From the NCBI GenBank assembly GCA_905250125.1, contig CAJNOL010000296.1, forward strand, positions 9,764 to 73,763: DNA of 64,000 nt. The letters are read 5' to 3'. The position numbers and the translations under genes are program-made. Below, one piece after another: positions 1-12,574 of this stretch (its first letter is position 1; the number at the start of each line of letters is the position of its first letter). Source of the DNA: Rotaria sordida (Eukaryota; Rotifera; Eurotatoria; Philodinida; Philodinidae). Below the pieces are notes generated by a model, which searched no databases, was not told where the DNA came from, and saw only the letters and a program-made list of their open reading frames with translations.

Positions 1-100
1 ACTACAACTACAATTCCAACTACAACTACAATTCCAACTACAACTACGATGCCAACCACAACTACAACTGGAATTTCGAGTACAACCACTCAGCAGTCAG
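1..100 (+). CDS. Thr-rich stalk exon of the left NHL-repeat gene (partial, 5' end outside window)
   Basis: The stretch reads in one frame as a Thr/Ile/Pro-rich stalk ending in a Gln-Gln-Ser motif, and stops at a GT donor at 101 in phase 1. The NHL exon starting at 4375 has an acceptor ending at 4374 that restores the frame: a split Val codon followed by VPNIPVN. The right-hand copy has the same order, the same phase and the same Gln-Gln-Ser/donor junction (57513-57436). The stalk probably links an N-terminal Cys-rich module, outside this window, to the NHL propeller in a secreted protein. Upstream exons cannot be seen. Confidence 0.7.
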
Positions 101-2197
101 GTAAACTTTAGATTAACGCTTTTTGACCTTGATAAATACTAATTTTTGATTAAGTATATATAGTTGTTTTGTATGCAATATTACCCCGCAATGAGGTAAA
201 GATTACATTGATAAGATCAACGATCTTATATCTTAAGTACTTCAATGTTTATCATAAGTAAAAATCAAGTAATAGTAACCTCGATGTTGACTATTTTTCG
301 TCACTATCGAAGTTTGATTCGTTTTGTTGATAGTTATAAAACGAAATCTAGTCTTCATCTCCATTTGATACCACTACATATGCTACCTTTTAACAAAACA
401 AATGCTATTAGAATGCACTTTATTCTTAGTTTTTGGTAAAGAATAAACATGTCATTGTCAAGTAGCATAAGATTAATCAAAAATTAATTAGTTGATTATT
501 TAGAAAAACTGTTAAAATAGGTTCAAGGTAAATATTAATTTTTATCCGCTCATTCATTTGTGTCACTTATGAGATATAAATCAATTAAGGATACTCGACG
601 TATGCAGAAATATATTGACTCATGTTCTGTAAAGAGTCTTTTGTAATGATTCATTTATAACGTAAAAGAATATTGAGATAAGTTCAAAAACGTCAGAATA
701 CTCGTGTTATTGAAGATTCCATATAGATAGCATAAACAAAGGATACATTGGGAATAGAAGAACGGAGAACTGGAACTATTTCGGGCGTCAAAATATAGCG
801 CCAAATATGCATATTGTGCGCAAATCACGATTGACAAATGAGGTTTTTTTGCAAATTTTAAGTGATCTGACTTCCTTGACATGTTTTGAACCGAGAGGTA
901 TTCACTGTTCACTTTTCACTTCACCAAAATCGGTTTTCAAACGTGCCAATGAATAATGAGGCGTCTTAAAGAAAAAAAACTGTCTCGACTGCTCATCTAG
1001 GTAACGTCATAACGTTTGTAGTAGAAGGAATTTCACACAACCTAACATCTTCCTTTGCCTATAAGTCATTCGTTAATCGAAGGCATCTACTCTGAATTGA
1101 TTTTCACATTTTTCAGAACAAAGTGTTTATTTGCCTGCCATCCTTATTTTGCCTGTTCTATCTTAAAGATGTTTAAGATGCTTCTCTTCATCTTCACACG
1201 CGCGCTCTCAAGCTTCTTTACATTAAACGCGGATATCTTGCGTTCTTTGAACTCTTTGACTTTTTCTTGATCTTCAAGACCTTTTCGAATTCTTGCTTTC
1301 ATTAGAATCGTACCATGTCTTTTATTCTGCGGGTTCCTTCTAATTCTTGAGGATAGGTATGGGCAGGAGTAGAGTGTAAGTAGAGGATCGACACTCACCT
1401 ATAACATACTCATACATTAGGCTTCAGGAATCACCATACAATCTTGTTTGGATTTTTCAGAATTAGTTTTTGACAGATCTTGTTGGAAACCTGGTCAGAA
1501 TCACATTCGAATTCTATGATAATCCTAATCCGAATATTTGGGCTTGATTCTCACAAAAGCCCGATAAAACTTTTCAAAAACTATATTTGGAATTCGAATT
1601 AGGATTTTGACTAGGGTCGGGAGTGAATACTGCTAAGATTCTACGTTTCCTCTTCAAGATAGAGATCTCAGCTAGAACTCAGAAAAAACCTGGGAAAAGT
1701 ATCCAGAAATGTTCTAACTCACCCACCTAATTTCTCAATCAAGTTTTTGATCAGAATTATCAGCTCTCTCGTAAAGATTTGTAATGTTAATATTTCAAAA
1801 TCGTCCGAACAAGATCCTGAACAGATACAGTGGAGATTCTGAAAACAGCAATGCTTCGTAATTGAGGAATCTTCATATAATCTTGTGAGGATTTCTTAAT
1901 TTGCAAATCTATCGAATCTTTCGATTTTCTTGCTAAGATTCTCTTCGTATATAGTTCTAAATCCTATTATCCTCTTACGATGAAGAGTTTGACGAAAATT
2001 TTGCAAGAATCTGACAAAATCCTGCTAGAACTTTCTCCTCAAATCCTGTTAGGAACTGACTATAGTTGAATTTTCTTGGAGTAGAAACAAAAGTCAAATG
2101 TAGAATTCTTTCGCCTTTTAATACACATTCTTAAAGATCAATATTAAGCTGATAAGTCTTTTGTTACAAAATGATAACAATATTAAATGTTTATAAT

Positions 2198-2691
2198 GTG
2201 TGGGTGGGTATTGTCACAATACGAACATCATCAATACCAAATGATATTGGTATTGTTACATCCCTAAAATTTTCATTAAACAAAAGCTTTTTTGAGAAAA
2301 TAACAATTTGGTATAAAGTTTGAACAAAAGTTTTCGTAGTCGGGGAATTTTTGAATCTGCAACTAGATTTTCACAATTCTGTACTTGATATTCTTTGACT
2401 AAAAAAAAGGGTTCCTGAGAAAATAATGATTTTTTATTAAGTTAGCTCATAGATAGTTGGGTAAAGTTTACTTGATCGAGAAATCAAGTACATGGTTTGA
2501 GAATCTGATTCCACGTTCAGATTCTTCGATCTCGAGCACCTTTGGTCAAAACTTAGAAAAGAATCATTATTTTCTCAAAAAACCCTTTTTGGTTTAGTGA
2601 AAATTTTAGGAATTTAATAATACTACTACCACTCAATACCAATACCTCGATCCTGTATTGGTATTGTGACATACTTAATATCCACCTACAC
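2198..2691. mobile_element. Foldback/MITE-like element with telomere-like ends
   Basis: The ends form an inverted repeat: GTGTGGGTGGGTATTGTCAC on the left, and on the right the reverse complement of a stretch reading GTGTAGGTGGATATT followed by GTCACAATAC. An inner pair of arms, containing CCTAAAATTTTCA and TTTTTTGAGAAAATAA, lies at about 2260-2315 and 2565-2625, and a third partial copy of this motif sits at about 2391-2430. No coding capacity is visible. The G-rich termini recall the short telomere-like arrays elsewhere in the window, here with a ~450-base interior. Confidence 0.55.
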
Positions 2692-3393
2692 TTACTCGCA
2701 TACACCCATTCTAGTAAGATGCAGATAAAATCTGAGCATGTTTCAGTTTCGGATCCGTACACGGTTCATTATTTTCCAGCATTTCTAGACGATGTTTTGT
2801 AGTAGATCTTTCTCTAAAAACCTGATAAAACTTTAACGTTACTCCTTCTACCTCTCCGAGTAAAACTCTGCTTTCCGTACAACAAAAGAAGTCCTCACCT
2901 GGTACTTCTAGAAAGCTAACTAAAAATTGTTATGTTTCCCTATGAAATGCTTGGATAAGATTAGCATTAGCGTGCTCAGTATTTCAAAAACAGAAGGCGT
3001 TCGATTTTAAAGATTCCCATAGAATCTTGTCAAGTTTCCTCAATTTCGTATGCATACTAGCTTTCTTATGATCTTGCTAAGACAACATCACAATTATTCT
3101 TTGAACAGCTGGCATGAGTTCTCAGAAACCTAGTAGAGCCACATCTTCATCCTCTATACGAATATTTACGAGACTCTTGGACAGATTTGCATCGATGATC
3201 CAGAAAGTCATGTGATCAGGAATTTTCTTCAAGCAAGTGAAAAGTATCCTAAACGATATTTACTGTTGACAATGCACATTTATTTTATAAGCAGCAAAAT
3301 TCTCATCCTTGATATGCTCCAAATAAAACTCTAATAGAATCTTCTCGAGATGTTTCCAGTTTGTAAGAATCTGAGTATACATTGTTGAATTAC

Positions 3394-3968
3394 TTAACCC
3401 GTTGAGGGCAAAGGCCGTATATATACGGCCTCAACATTTGAATGGGTTAGTAAAGGAATTACTCACTAGTTCCATCTATAGTATATAGCGATAACTTGAC
3501 GGAGCTCATTAGTGATATTCTGTAAACGTTAGGGATATCTTTCGTAATGCATCATCCATGATTCATGATGATCTGTGCAGGACTGTAAACCAAGCAGACT
3601 TATTACACAATATCTTACTTCTCTCTTGTACCTCAAACAACGGCAAGAAAAACTTCTCAGAAACAATGTGTTGTATTTGCACATACTAACAAAGAAGACC
3701 TAAAAGGAAAACAGATTCACGTTATATGTGTAAATATTGTGATGTGGACCTTTGCGTAGTTGGTTGCTTCGAGGAATTTCATACCTTGATAAACTTTTAG
3801 TTTTTTTTTTCTTCCTATGCTTTTTTCATTTCAAAATAAACTACCTGCATGTTTTAAATGACGTCTATGAACAATAATTATGACCATTAATGACTTTGAA
3901 AATATAATTAATTTTGGCAACACAATTTCATTTTTTATGAAAAAATAAGTCCGCCCTCAACAGGTTAA
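3394..3968 (+). mobile_element. piggyBac-type remnant A, TTAA-bounded
   Basis: Both ends are TTAA, followed inward by CCCGTTGAGGGC on the left and CCTGTTGAGGGC on the reverse strand at the right. TTAA targets and C-run termini are hallmarks of piggyBac transposons. Inside, bases 3729-3800 on + encode CKYCDVDLCVVGCFEEFHTL and then a stop. This is the C-terminal zinc-binding signature of piggyBac transposases; everything upstream is eroded or deleted. A perfect palindrome GGCCGTATATATACGGCC lies just inside the left end. The element is dead and lies in the intron of the left NHL gene; the right copy lacks it. Confidence 0.7.
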
Positions 3969-4374
3969 AACTATGTCTGCATTTCATCGTATAAACAACG
4001 AATAAAATCTTTCGATCCTTGCTTTCCTATCGAGAATATCCATAGGATTAGCACTGACTTTCTCAGTATTCTAAAGATGTTACTTCGCGAAAAATTCCTT
4101 TCTAGAAATTTAAAAGACTCTGGCAAGAATTAAAACATGTCCTGCAATCATAGATTCTCGTAAGAATCGTTGTGAAGCTCTTTTTTTTTGTCATAGAAAA
4201 CTAAGAAAAAGGTTTTCCAATTTATGTCTGTGGGGAAGAACCTTTTGCTTGTTTAGAGTATGTGAGGAAATGACATTCTGGAAAGTTTTATCAAAATTCC
4301 CTTTGAAGAAGAAGAATGTCTTATTCTTAGGCAAGGTAGATAATGATTCTTTTTCTATTTCTCGTTCATTGTAG

Positions 4375-5287
4375 TGGTTCCCAATATTCCAGTCAATGCC
4401 CAATGGGCACAGAATGGAATGACCGTTGCTGGAGGCAATGGATTGGGCAGTGCTACCAGTCAACTCCAACTCCCTCATGGTCTCTTCATTGATGATGATC
4501 ATACGATGGTCATCACTGACCGGTTCAATCATCGTATCGTTCAATGGAAGATGGGTGATACGAATAGTAAAGTGGTAGCTGGTGGGCATGGCTTTGGAGA
4601 TCTATTAGATCGATTGAATTATCCAACCGATGTATTGATCGATAAAGAGACGGATAGTCTCATCATTTGTGATCGAGAGAATCGACGAGTCACACGATGG
4701 TCTCATCGTAGTGGTACAATCCAAGTAGAAATCCTCATTGATAATATCTGGTGTTATGGATTGGCTATGGATGATCAAAGATATCTCTACATCTCTGACA
4801 CCGACGAAAACGAAGTAAGACGATATCAAATAGGAAGCAAAAGAGGAACTATCGTGGCCGGTGGTCATGGCGAAGATGATGGTCTCAATCAACTCAACGT
4901 TCCAGTCTATCTCTTTGTCGATCAACAGCAGGCTGTCTACGTGTCAGACAACAACAATCATCGTGTGATGAAATGGAATAAAGGTGCAGACGAAGGAATC
5001 GTCGTCGCTGGAGGCCAAGGCAAAGGGAATGCTCTGACACAACTGTGGCATCCTAATGGACTGTTCGTCGATACATTGGTACCATCTATGTAGCAGACTC
5101 GTGGAATCATCGAGTGATGCGTTGGCCTAATGGGGCGACACAGGGCACTATTATTGTGGGTGGAAATGGTGAAGGAAAAAGAGCAAATCAGTTGAATAAT
5201 CCCGAGGGTTTGTCCTTCGATAGACATGGCAGTCTATATGTTGTCGATTCGATGAATAATCGTGTTCAACAATTTTCTATCGAATAG
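4375..5287 (+). pseudogene. NHL-repeat propeller exon, left copy, with a 1-base frameshift
   Basis: Six NHL blades can be read, each with a GLF(V/I)D...(Y/I)(V/I)(S/A)D...NHRV(M/V)(K/R)W pattern, giving a complete six-bladed beta-propeller. The frame breaks at about 5077-5078: where the right copy has TTGGGTAC this copy has TTGGTAC, so one base is missing and a stop follows at 5091. After the break the last two blades continue in the next frame to a TAG at 5285. NHL propellers usually bind protein or carbohydrate ligands. The single missing base could be an assembly error or a real lesion; the swollen intron upstream favours a decaying copy. A telomere-like array starts about 60 bases after the stop. 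Confidence 0.75.
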
Positions 5288-5350
5288 GCTTCTGACGATG
5301 AATTTTTTTCTTTCTTTTTCTTCAAATAAATCACGTTGAATTGATGAAAG

Positions 5351-5524
5351 AGAGTGTGAGTGTCGGTGTGGGGTGTGGGTGTCGGTGGGTGTGGCTGTGG
5401 GTGTGGATGTGGGTGAGCAAAAGGGATCCACACCCACACCCACACCCAAGGGTGTGTTTATTCCATCTGAACTCGCACCCACTCTCTCCACCCACACGCA
5501 ATCCGCACTCACATCCACACCCTC
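5351..5524. repeat. Telomere-like inverted array just 3' of the left NHL gene
   Basis: A GTGGGT-type arm (5351-5415) is followed by a 12-base spacer with GGATCC and then CCCACA-type arms (5428-5448, 5484-5524). The right NHL copy carries comparable arrays a few hundred bases beyond its stop. Confidence 0.8.
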
Positions 5525-6810
5525 AAGAATGCAGATATTTATGAATTAATAGCTGAGAATGCTCTTGGTTTAATTGATTGTACATTTCATGTAAAATATT
5601 CTTTTTGTAAAAAAATATTTAATCAAAGTTTTTTCATGTCTTTTTGAATTTCATCACCAATCAATATTACTTATGTAATATTTTACAAAAAGGAAATCAT
5701 TTCCGAAGCATCAGACATATAAAAATTACTAATCCTCAAATTAATTAGTGTTGGTAAACGAGAGGTTATACAATTATCATCGGTGCGTATGATAATTAAT
5801 ATCTGAAAATATTTGAGACGAGATGTGTATTTCAACAATCGATTTATCTCATTCCATTTAATTTCACTTCCATATATATTTATACATTCGAGGGTAGATG
5901 AAATTTTTATTGGTGTACAAAAAATCTGTTTTCCTTTGACATAAATACAAAAATTGCAACGAGTGAGTTTTGATAGATTTCAAATACTGTCACCAATTAA
6001 CTGAATATCAATTTGACTAATTTGGAAACGACGAGTGTAGAATATTAACGGGCAAAATTGCTGGTGTGCATCGACGATTTGTATTAATGTTCAATAAGAC
6101 TGAAGATTATGGATAAGGAAAGTGATCGTGAATGAATAAATTGACTGAATGATGGCATGTAAGAAAGAAATATTAATTCAATTCTATGAATCATTTTATA
6201 TACAAACATTAGTATTGAATAGAAAAGTATTTATAAATATATCTTTAGAAAAATAGCTAGCGCGTGGCAGAACGATTTAAATGGTGTTGTGTAGGGACTA
6301 TATATGACCATATCGAAAGAGCAAAAACTATAAGAATCATTTTGATTTGTGCACTTTAATCACTGATCGATAATGAGTTTGAATAGTCTATGGAATAATT
6401 GTGAATGAGGGTCAAATGATTATCTTCTCTTCACCTTCACCCACTCATCCATCCTCAAGATAGATAGATATTTTCAACAATATGTTAGACTGATGCAATC
6501 TCGTTATCAGCATCATCTTGTCGAATAGTTTGATGATTTCAAGTGCTTAATTAAGAAGAATAAACGTTCGCATCTATAAAAGCATACAAATCCCAAAATA
6601 CTTGAAACAACAATGTCAACGTGTGCATGAATACTCAAGAGAAATGTTAACATATTTGAGAGCAGTAGCTGTGATGATCGTATCCAAGCATATCAATCCA
6701 TCTTTATACATTGATTCTCTACTGTCACTCTCATTTAGTGGAGAGATGATGGAACACAATCATGATTCTTAGTTCACCTTTCAAGCACTTTTTAATATAT
6801 TTTATTTTGT
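5525..6810. other. AT-rich intergenic stretch, no gene seen
   Basis: No splice-supported reading frame or recognisable repeat was found. The sequence is AT-rich with stops in all frames. Confidence 0.5.
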
Positions 6811-7284
6811 TTAACCTAAAGTGTTAATGTGAAGAACAGAAATCACTTCACGTATAGCCTTGTTCAAAGCAATAAGACGAACATCTTCCAAAGGACAATT
6901 GAGATCAGGACTTTGCTCACCGTTGTAAATGACATGAAGCGAAGTACCAAATGAGACACTCTTGATGCAAAACCTGGGAGGAAATTGATTGAGTGGTAAA
7001 GCTGCTTGAACACTTTCAAAAACACTATTGGTAAGCGCAGATGAAAGGCGTATGCTCATCACTGATGTTGTGCTACTTGGTGTTGAAGGTGTGGTTATCA
7101 ACAGTGGACGTCGATGTGCTACAGTCCATTGAACTATTCCATCACGTCGTAATTCGATCGTATAACCGGCAGTATTTGTTGAACCCGAATTAACAATACG
7201 TACAATATTGTGTTCACTATCCGATGAAACAATGGCAACGCATACTGTGACAACGAGAATTAAAAGGATAGACGAACGCATCAT
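6811..7284 (-). CDS. Small secreted protein of unknown function
   Basis: A single uninterrupted frame encodes 157 aa. Residues 1-21 form a clear signal peptide (basic start, then ILLILVVTVCVAIV, cleavage near SS-DS). The mature part has only two cysteines (about residues 106 and 130), which could form one disulfide, and a Ser/Thr/Pro-rich segment near residues 63-75. I do not recognise the family. No intron is needed, and the start ATG at 7284-7282 fits the signal peptide. It is probably a small extracellular protein; no partner can be inferred from the neighbours. Confidence 0.6.
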   Translation of the reverse strand: MMRSSILLILVVTVCVAIVSSDSEHNIVRIVNSGSTNTAGYTIELRRDGIVQWTVAHRRPLLITTPSTPSSTTSVMSIRLSSALTNSVFESVQAALPLNQFPPRFCIKSVSFGTSLHVIYNGEQSPDLNCPLEDVRLIALNKAIREVISVLHINTLG

Positions 7285-8812
7285 GTTGACAATCGAGTGT
7301 AAGAATGAAAGTAAAGAAAAAAAAATGAAAATACGAGATATTTTATGTTTTTACATTGCAGTATGAGAATATTTGCCATCTGTTGATGTGCATACAACAA
7401 AAAAAAATACTTCTCAACGATATTCGAACTTTACTCTTTGGGCAATCACGAACAATACAAAACCGTAGAAGAGAAAGGACACATTTTGCCGTTAAATATT
7501 AAAATGGCTTGGAATAGTCATTTGAAAACTTATCAATCAACTAAGTGTTTAGTCAATGTGACAATGAGTGATGCTTTCTGATTGCTTCATTCAAATCTCA
7601 CTCTGTAATCACTTTACGATTCAATCATTCAGTCAGAGAGATTTTTTCGTCTTGATTTCCAGAATAATGCTTAGAGTCAACATTTTATTAAATGAATTAT
7701 GAATCTTTCAGAAATAAACTTTTATGATAGCTGATATTATTTGCTATCAAAATCGATCAAGATAATGGAATGATTTTCCTACTTCTCACTCTAAAGAGAT
7801 CATCTTATCATTATAAGAATAAAGTGTACCTGTTTTCACAGGTTTGATTAACAAATCTTTATCTTATTCTTTTATGCAAGCACATTCTGACAAAATTGTT
7901 GGTCTTAACCTTGCGATCGTGTTCATCGGATAAACAATGGTTCGTCTCTTTTATCTTCTTCTCATTATGAGAATTTCAATTAATTCTCAACCTTCTTTCT
8001 CTATAATCAATATGATATCGAACGTTGGATTTGTGCAATCGAAAATAATTTCTACTTTATTGGCCATGTTCGAGTCAAAGCATATCGATGAGAATAAATG
8101 CATCTGTACGAAGTGTATGTATCGCAGTAGATTTATCTCATATCTGATTTGATTTCTTTTCTTTCGTTGGATTGAAGATATACCAGTATTCTTCATTTTG
8201 TTTATCTTTTCACTGGCAAGGCAAATACATAGAACCATATTGAGGAGTACATTGAATCTAATTGATATGAGAGTCAATTTTCTCGAGTATTCTTATTTAA
8301 ATTTCGATTTAGATATTAGTACGCCTATCGAATGAGTAAATTATAGTACTTGGACTGATCAATTGTCAATTAGAAAGGTAGAAGCCAATATGTGACCAGC
8401 GGAGAGAAACAGACTATTAACAGTATCCATCGAAGGAATAGCTCGAGAATCATTCATATATGGTTGATATAATAAAACAATTGTTTATCGAGATTAGTCT
8501 TTACCATTCATCTTCGATTCATTGGCTTTTAAAATAGAGAATATGCCGAATTATGATCAATGATTATGACTAAGTTTATGATCAAATTAGAATGAAGAAT
8601 AATTTTTTCTGCAACATGCTAATCAGGAATTGATAGGCAACAGATTCGTTAGGTATGCTTATCTGTCTAGTTGATTAGTCAAAGCTAAGCTGTGAAACGA
8701 ATTTATTACTTTGAAAAATTAGCAGAATATGAATATTGAGCAGTAAGATGAAAAGCAAATAATTATGCAAAGACGTTTTTATATAAGCACATTTCTTCGA
8801 TTTGTTTTGTTT
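7285..8812. other. Intergenic, no gene seen
   Basis: No coding exon with matching splice sites, no RNA gene and no clear repeat was recognised between the small secreted protein gene and the RBR ligase gene. Confidence 0.5.
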
Positions 8813-11774
8813 CTAATAATCGTCATAATCAACGTCGTCTTCCATGCCATAATTACCGTGTACGGCTGTCAAATGTTCATATATACGATCTCCATATGTT
8901 TTAACACATAGCCAACACCAATGAGCATCACATGCAGTACATGTGATATGATTACAACCACCATTTTTATTTATTGCTATGCCACAGATTTGTTTTGTTC
9001 TTTCATTGATGCCCGGACAATATTTGACAGTGATATTTTTAGGCATTCTGCGAATTTCGTCACATTCATCACAAACAAAATCTGTGAGCAAAGGAATATT
9101 ACCATCTTCCATGCAACTTTTTTCTCGTGCTTTCTTAACTTTATAACAATCTACACGCCAACCATAATACCAATGTTCATCAATATCATCTTTCTTGTCT
9201 GATCTTAATATAGTACATACTTGTTTGTTATATTTTTTGAGAATTTTTCCATTAGGAACATGTTTACAGAATGGACATAATAGATGTGCCGTTAACACAA
9301 TACTACCAGGTTGAACAGCTTGATACCATTTCATTAAACATTCAGTACATGCTTCAGCATGACATAATTTATTACCACATGTATCATTGATTTTATTACG
9401 TGGAAAATCATCACAACAGATATAACAAGTGACCCATTCGGATTTGCCACTTTGTATCCATGTCTGAATCTGATTGAAAACTGCCGTAGAATTTAATATT
9501 GATTTATTCCTATGAACTAATGGCATGATTGAAGATGAGAATGATACTAAGTTGATATCTTCTGTCTTTCCGAATTCAACTTTATCTTTTGATTTAAAAA
9601 GTGACCATGCTGTAGACAAAATATCAATATCATCTTTAACCTTGATATTTAAATATTTGAATAGTTGTACTTTGTTCTCATTAATTAATGTATCAATCGA
9701 AACTGGAATATCGACTGTAACCTTATTTGTGATAGAATGTTGACATTCAGCACAAAGAAATGTATATTCTTTACCATGATTTGGTGCCGATTCAGTCGAA
9801 TCATAGTGTATATATTTATTCTGAAATCTAGCACAACGACGATATGGTGCTTCTCTAAATAAATCACGACAGTAATAACATTTCGGTGATGAATATCCAG
9901 TACATGGTTCAGGTATATCTTTAAGATTATGTTGTGGTAAACATAATGCACAACAACTGGTGCCTACATCAGGAAATAATGTTGTCGATCGTAGAAAATG
10001 ACAGGTTTTACATTGAATTTTTGCATCATGATAAATTTCTTTAACACTTGGAATAAATGGTTGTTCAATGTTAACACATGTAGCAGCATTGATTTTTAAT
10101 CCCCCTATCGTATACAATTTTTGAAAGAACAAGTTTTCATTTTCAGTAAAAAATTCTGGTAATTTAACACAAAGTTTACTAAATGCATAAGTACAATTCT
10201 CCGGAAGCTCTAAATCAAGCCATTGATCTTTGATACGAGTTAAAAAATGTCTTGCTCGTTCGTGTAAAATACCATTCTTTGATAAGACACATATCATACC
10301 CACAATTGCAGCTGGACGTAATGAAAATTTGAGCCTTCTGCTAAAAGATGAGGCAATAATTCGAATATGTCACTATCATTCATGGCTAATGGTAAATAAT
10401 TTCGCGGTAAATAATATGAATTTGTTACGATGGTAAGATGATTCAATAAAGACATAACCGTACGCAGTACGTCTGAATTACAGGATCGAGTGATTTCCAA
10501 TAATTGACTTCTCGTCATTTTGTTCTCTAATGTCAATACCAGAGCTGGTACTCGTTCTTTAACCTCGGAAATTCTCGCGAGAATTTCTTCTATCCATGCT
10601 CGAACTATGGCAGCATCATCTTTCGATCTCACATTCGAATCTAATGTAGCTAATGTTCGCGATAAAGTTAATAAGAGTTCATCTCTACGTACATCTTTTC
10701 TTTGTTCACAAATGAGACGCCATAATAATCCTAATATACTGTTGTGTGTCAACGCCACAATATGTTGAGGTGTCATCAAGGATTCAAATGTTTGATATAC
10801 AACCTTTTTATATGCGTCATCTTTTTCAAATTTTTCCAACATGAGTCGTGAATCAACTGCCATAAATGGTATTCGTTTTGTACTAAACGATTTCCACTCA
10901 ACGAATGCTTTCTTCTTTAATTTCGTACTAGGTAAGTAGCAAACATCTACTAGAATCCAAGAAAAAGAGTCTAGTTATTCATATTTCTAAATAAATATCA
11001 TTCTTACCTTAAGAATAAATTAATAGTACATTTTGAAATAGTTTTTATATCGGTTTTCTTGAGATATAGTGTTTTTCCTCGTGTATATTGACTCAAGAGA
11101 ATGTAAAATGATGATGTTTCAAATGATGCATCATTAATCATTGAAAATACTTTACATCCCGTTTCTTGATATAGTTGACATAATTGAACCCAATCTTTTT
11201 CTTTAACATTTTTTTCTTCTTGCGCCCAATTAGATCCTCCAGTTTTCGGATGATGTGGTGGTGCATCTGTATAGATTAGTACAATGGCATTAGAATCGAT
11301 CAAGTTCATATCTAATGCTGTCTTTGTAGCTTCTGAAATATCAGCTCCACCAATCCGTTGTAAATCATTCAGAAATACGGAAATTTTGTTTATATCAGTC
11401 GTGTAACCGGAGAAGTTGGTGACTTTGTTACGAGGCTGATCATAATCACGATACCCTAAAAGAAAAACAGATACTATTATCACACTATTAAAACTCTACC
11501 GATGATTTTTGTCTATGACTAGTCAATTCGAATTTCATTTCACGAGTTTGAATTGAATTATTCAAAATTTTCATATTGCAAATCAATATTACTTACATAA
11601 AATCCCAATTTCTGACTTTTTTTGTGAAGTAAGCTTCATGATGGATGCGATCTGATAAAGAGAAATCGTCAAAGAATTTAGAAATATTCCCATGGATTCC
11701 GTTGCATCCACAATGAATAGAACACCATAATCAATTTCATCGTTAGATTTCGGCTCTGATAACCACTGGCCCAT
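8813..11774 (-). CDS. VWA domain plus RING-IBR-RING E3 ubiquitin ligase-like gene, frameshifted
   Basis: Exon 1 (11774-11597) encodes the start of a von Willebrand factor A domain with a MIDAS-like DATES motif and ends at a GTAAGT donor in phase 1. Exon 2 (11455-11008) continues the VWA fold (IVLIYTDAPPHHP). A long 3' exon (about 10922-8813) carries a helical region and then Cys-rich modules: RING1 (CYICCDDF...CPFC), an IBR-like stretch (FVCDEC...YCPG) and a RING2/Rcat segment with GGCNHITC...HWCWLC, whose first Cys is the expected catalytic one. The frame slips by one base near 10335 in a CAAATTTTC run: upstream frame ends at 10294, downstream frame opens before 10303. The exon 2/exon 3 phase also does not match at the obvious 58-nt intron, so either a second small lesion or an unseen splice site exists. 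The role would be ubiquitin transfer; the partner is unknown. Confidence 0.65.
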
Positions 11775-12307
11775 GTTTATTGTTTTGATAATGTCGACAA
11801 AATCACAATGTTGAAACGAAGTCGTCTTTCTATTTTATACGACGAGTAATTTCTTTCCTTTTCGCCATTTTTTCGTGCCGTTGCAGTATCATATGCAATT
11901 GAATTGCACAACTGTTATCTGTTATCAGTACATGGAGATTGGATTGCATTTCTCAGACACATATTACAAAATGATGTTATAAAACGTGCCTCATTAATGT
12001 GGATTGAGAACGATCATTTTTGATTGATGGTCGATTTTTTTCTCCTTTTGCCGTGGACTTTGATATTTCGCGAGAAAGTAGGTAAGAAAAAACAATAGTA
12101 AAGATCCCATTCTCTTAAAATGCCCATTTTTATTCTCGGAAAGAAAAAAGATAGTTTATTAGAAAAAAAATGTTGACCAAGCATGTAATATGATTACAAA
12201 TAAACATAAAAAGATAATTTTTGTTAAACAGAGAATCTTGAATATATAACCGGAAAAAAAACAGTTCAATTCATATTTTTTATAATTGATTTTTTCCTTA
12301 TTCGTTT
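11775..12307. other. Intergenic, AT-rich
   Basis: This stretch lies between the RBR ligase start and the small His-rich gene. It holds poly-A runs and no convincing exon. Confidence 0.45.
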
Positions 12308-12574
12308 TTATTTTTGTTGTTTCTTTTCCTTTTCGTTGAATTGTTTTGACTTTCCATATTCATAATGACTTCCATCTGCATATTTCTCTCCGTCTTTGTT
12401 AGCTGGATGATAGTAGTTTTTTTGTCCTACTTCATGAGCAGTGTGATGAATAGGCGATCGTCCACGACTATGACGTCGAGCACGTTCTTCAGCGTCTGCT
12501 TTGCTATTGCATTGTATGAAGTGTTGATGTGGCTTGCTACTGCCGCCTGTTTTTCGAGAAACATGATCACTCAT
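12308..12574 (-). CDS. Small charged His-rich protein (88 aa), unknown; resembles a bacterial effector-tail module
   Basis: Starting at the ATG after a long A/T run (12574), the frame gives 88 aa. It is very hydrophilic, with an N-terminal PHQHF motif, a helix rich in Ala/Glu/Arg (ADAEERARRHSRG), then IHHTAH, YYHPANKDG and GSHYEYG, and a Lys/Gln tail. The spacing of HH...H...YHP...DG...HY.Y recalls small C-terminal domains of bacterial secreted polymorphic proteins, but this is an impression from memory and was not tested. No signal peptide is seen. An upstream run encoding MNFFFLK extends the frame but looks like leader sequence. It is annotated as a standalone hypothetical protein. Confidence 0.5.
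   Translation of the reverse strand: MSDHVSRKTGGSSKPHQHFIQCNSKADAEERARRHSRGRSPIHHTAHEVGQKNYYHPANKDGEKYADGSHYEYGKSKQFNEKEKKQQK

Larger units (their letters stand above)
101..4374 (+). other. Long intron of the left NHL gene, filled with transposon debris
   Basis: The donor is at 101 and the acceptor follows a CGTTCATTGTAG context that is identical in the right copy. The first ~340 bases and the last ~250 bases align by eye with the ends of the right copy's intron, which is only 1.75 kb long. The extra length here includes a foldback element (2198-2691), a piggyBac-type remnant (3394-3968) and diverged repeats rich in AAGATTCT/AGAATCT motifs around 1480-2080 and 2940-3380. A Lys/Glu-rich reading frame on - at 1144-1398 is not supported by splice sites or homology. 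Confidence 0.6.

Noticed and set aside
1144-1398. Lys/Glu-rich minus-strand frame (KGLEDQEKVKEFKERK)
   Set aside because: No splice sites, start context or partner in the right copy's intron; too little to claim an exon, though protein-like composition was noted.
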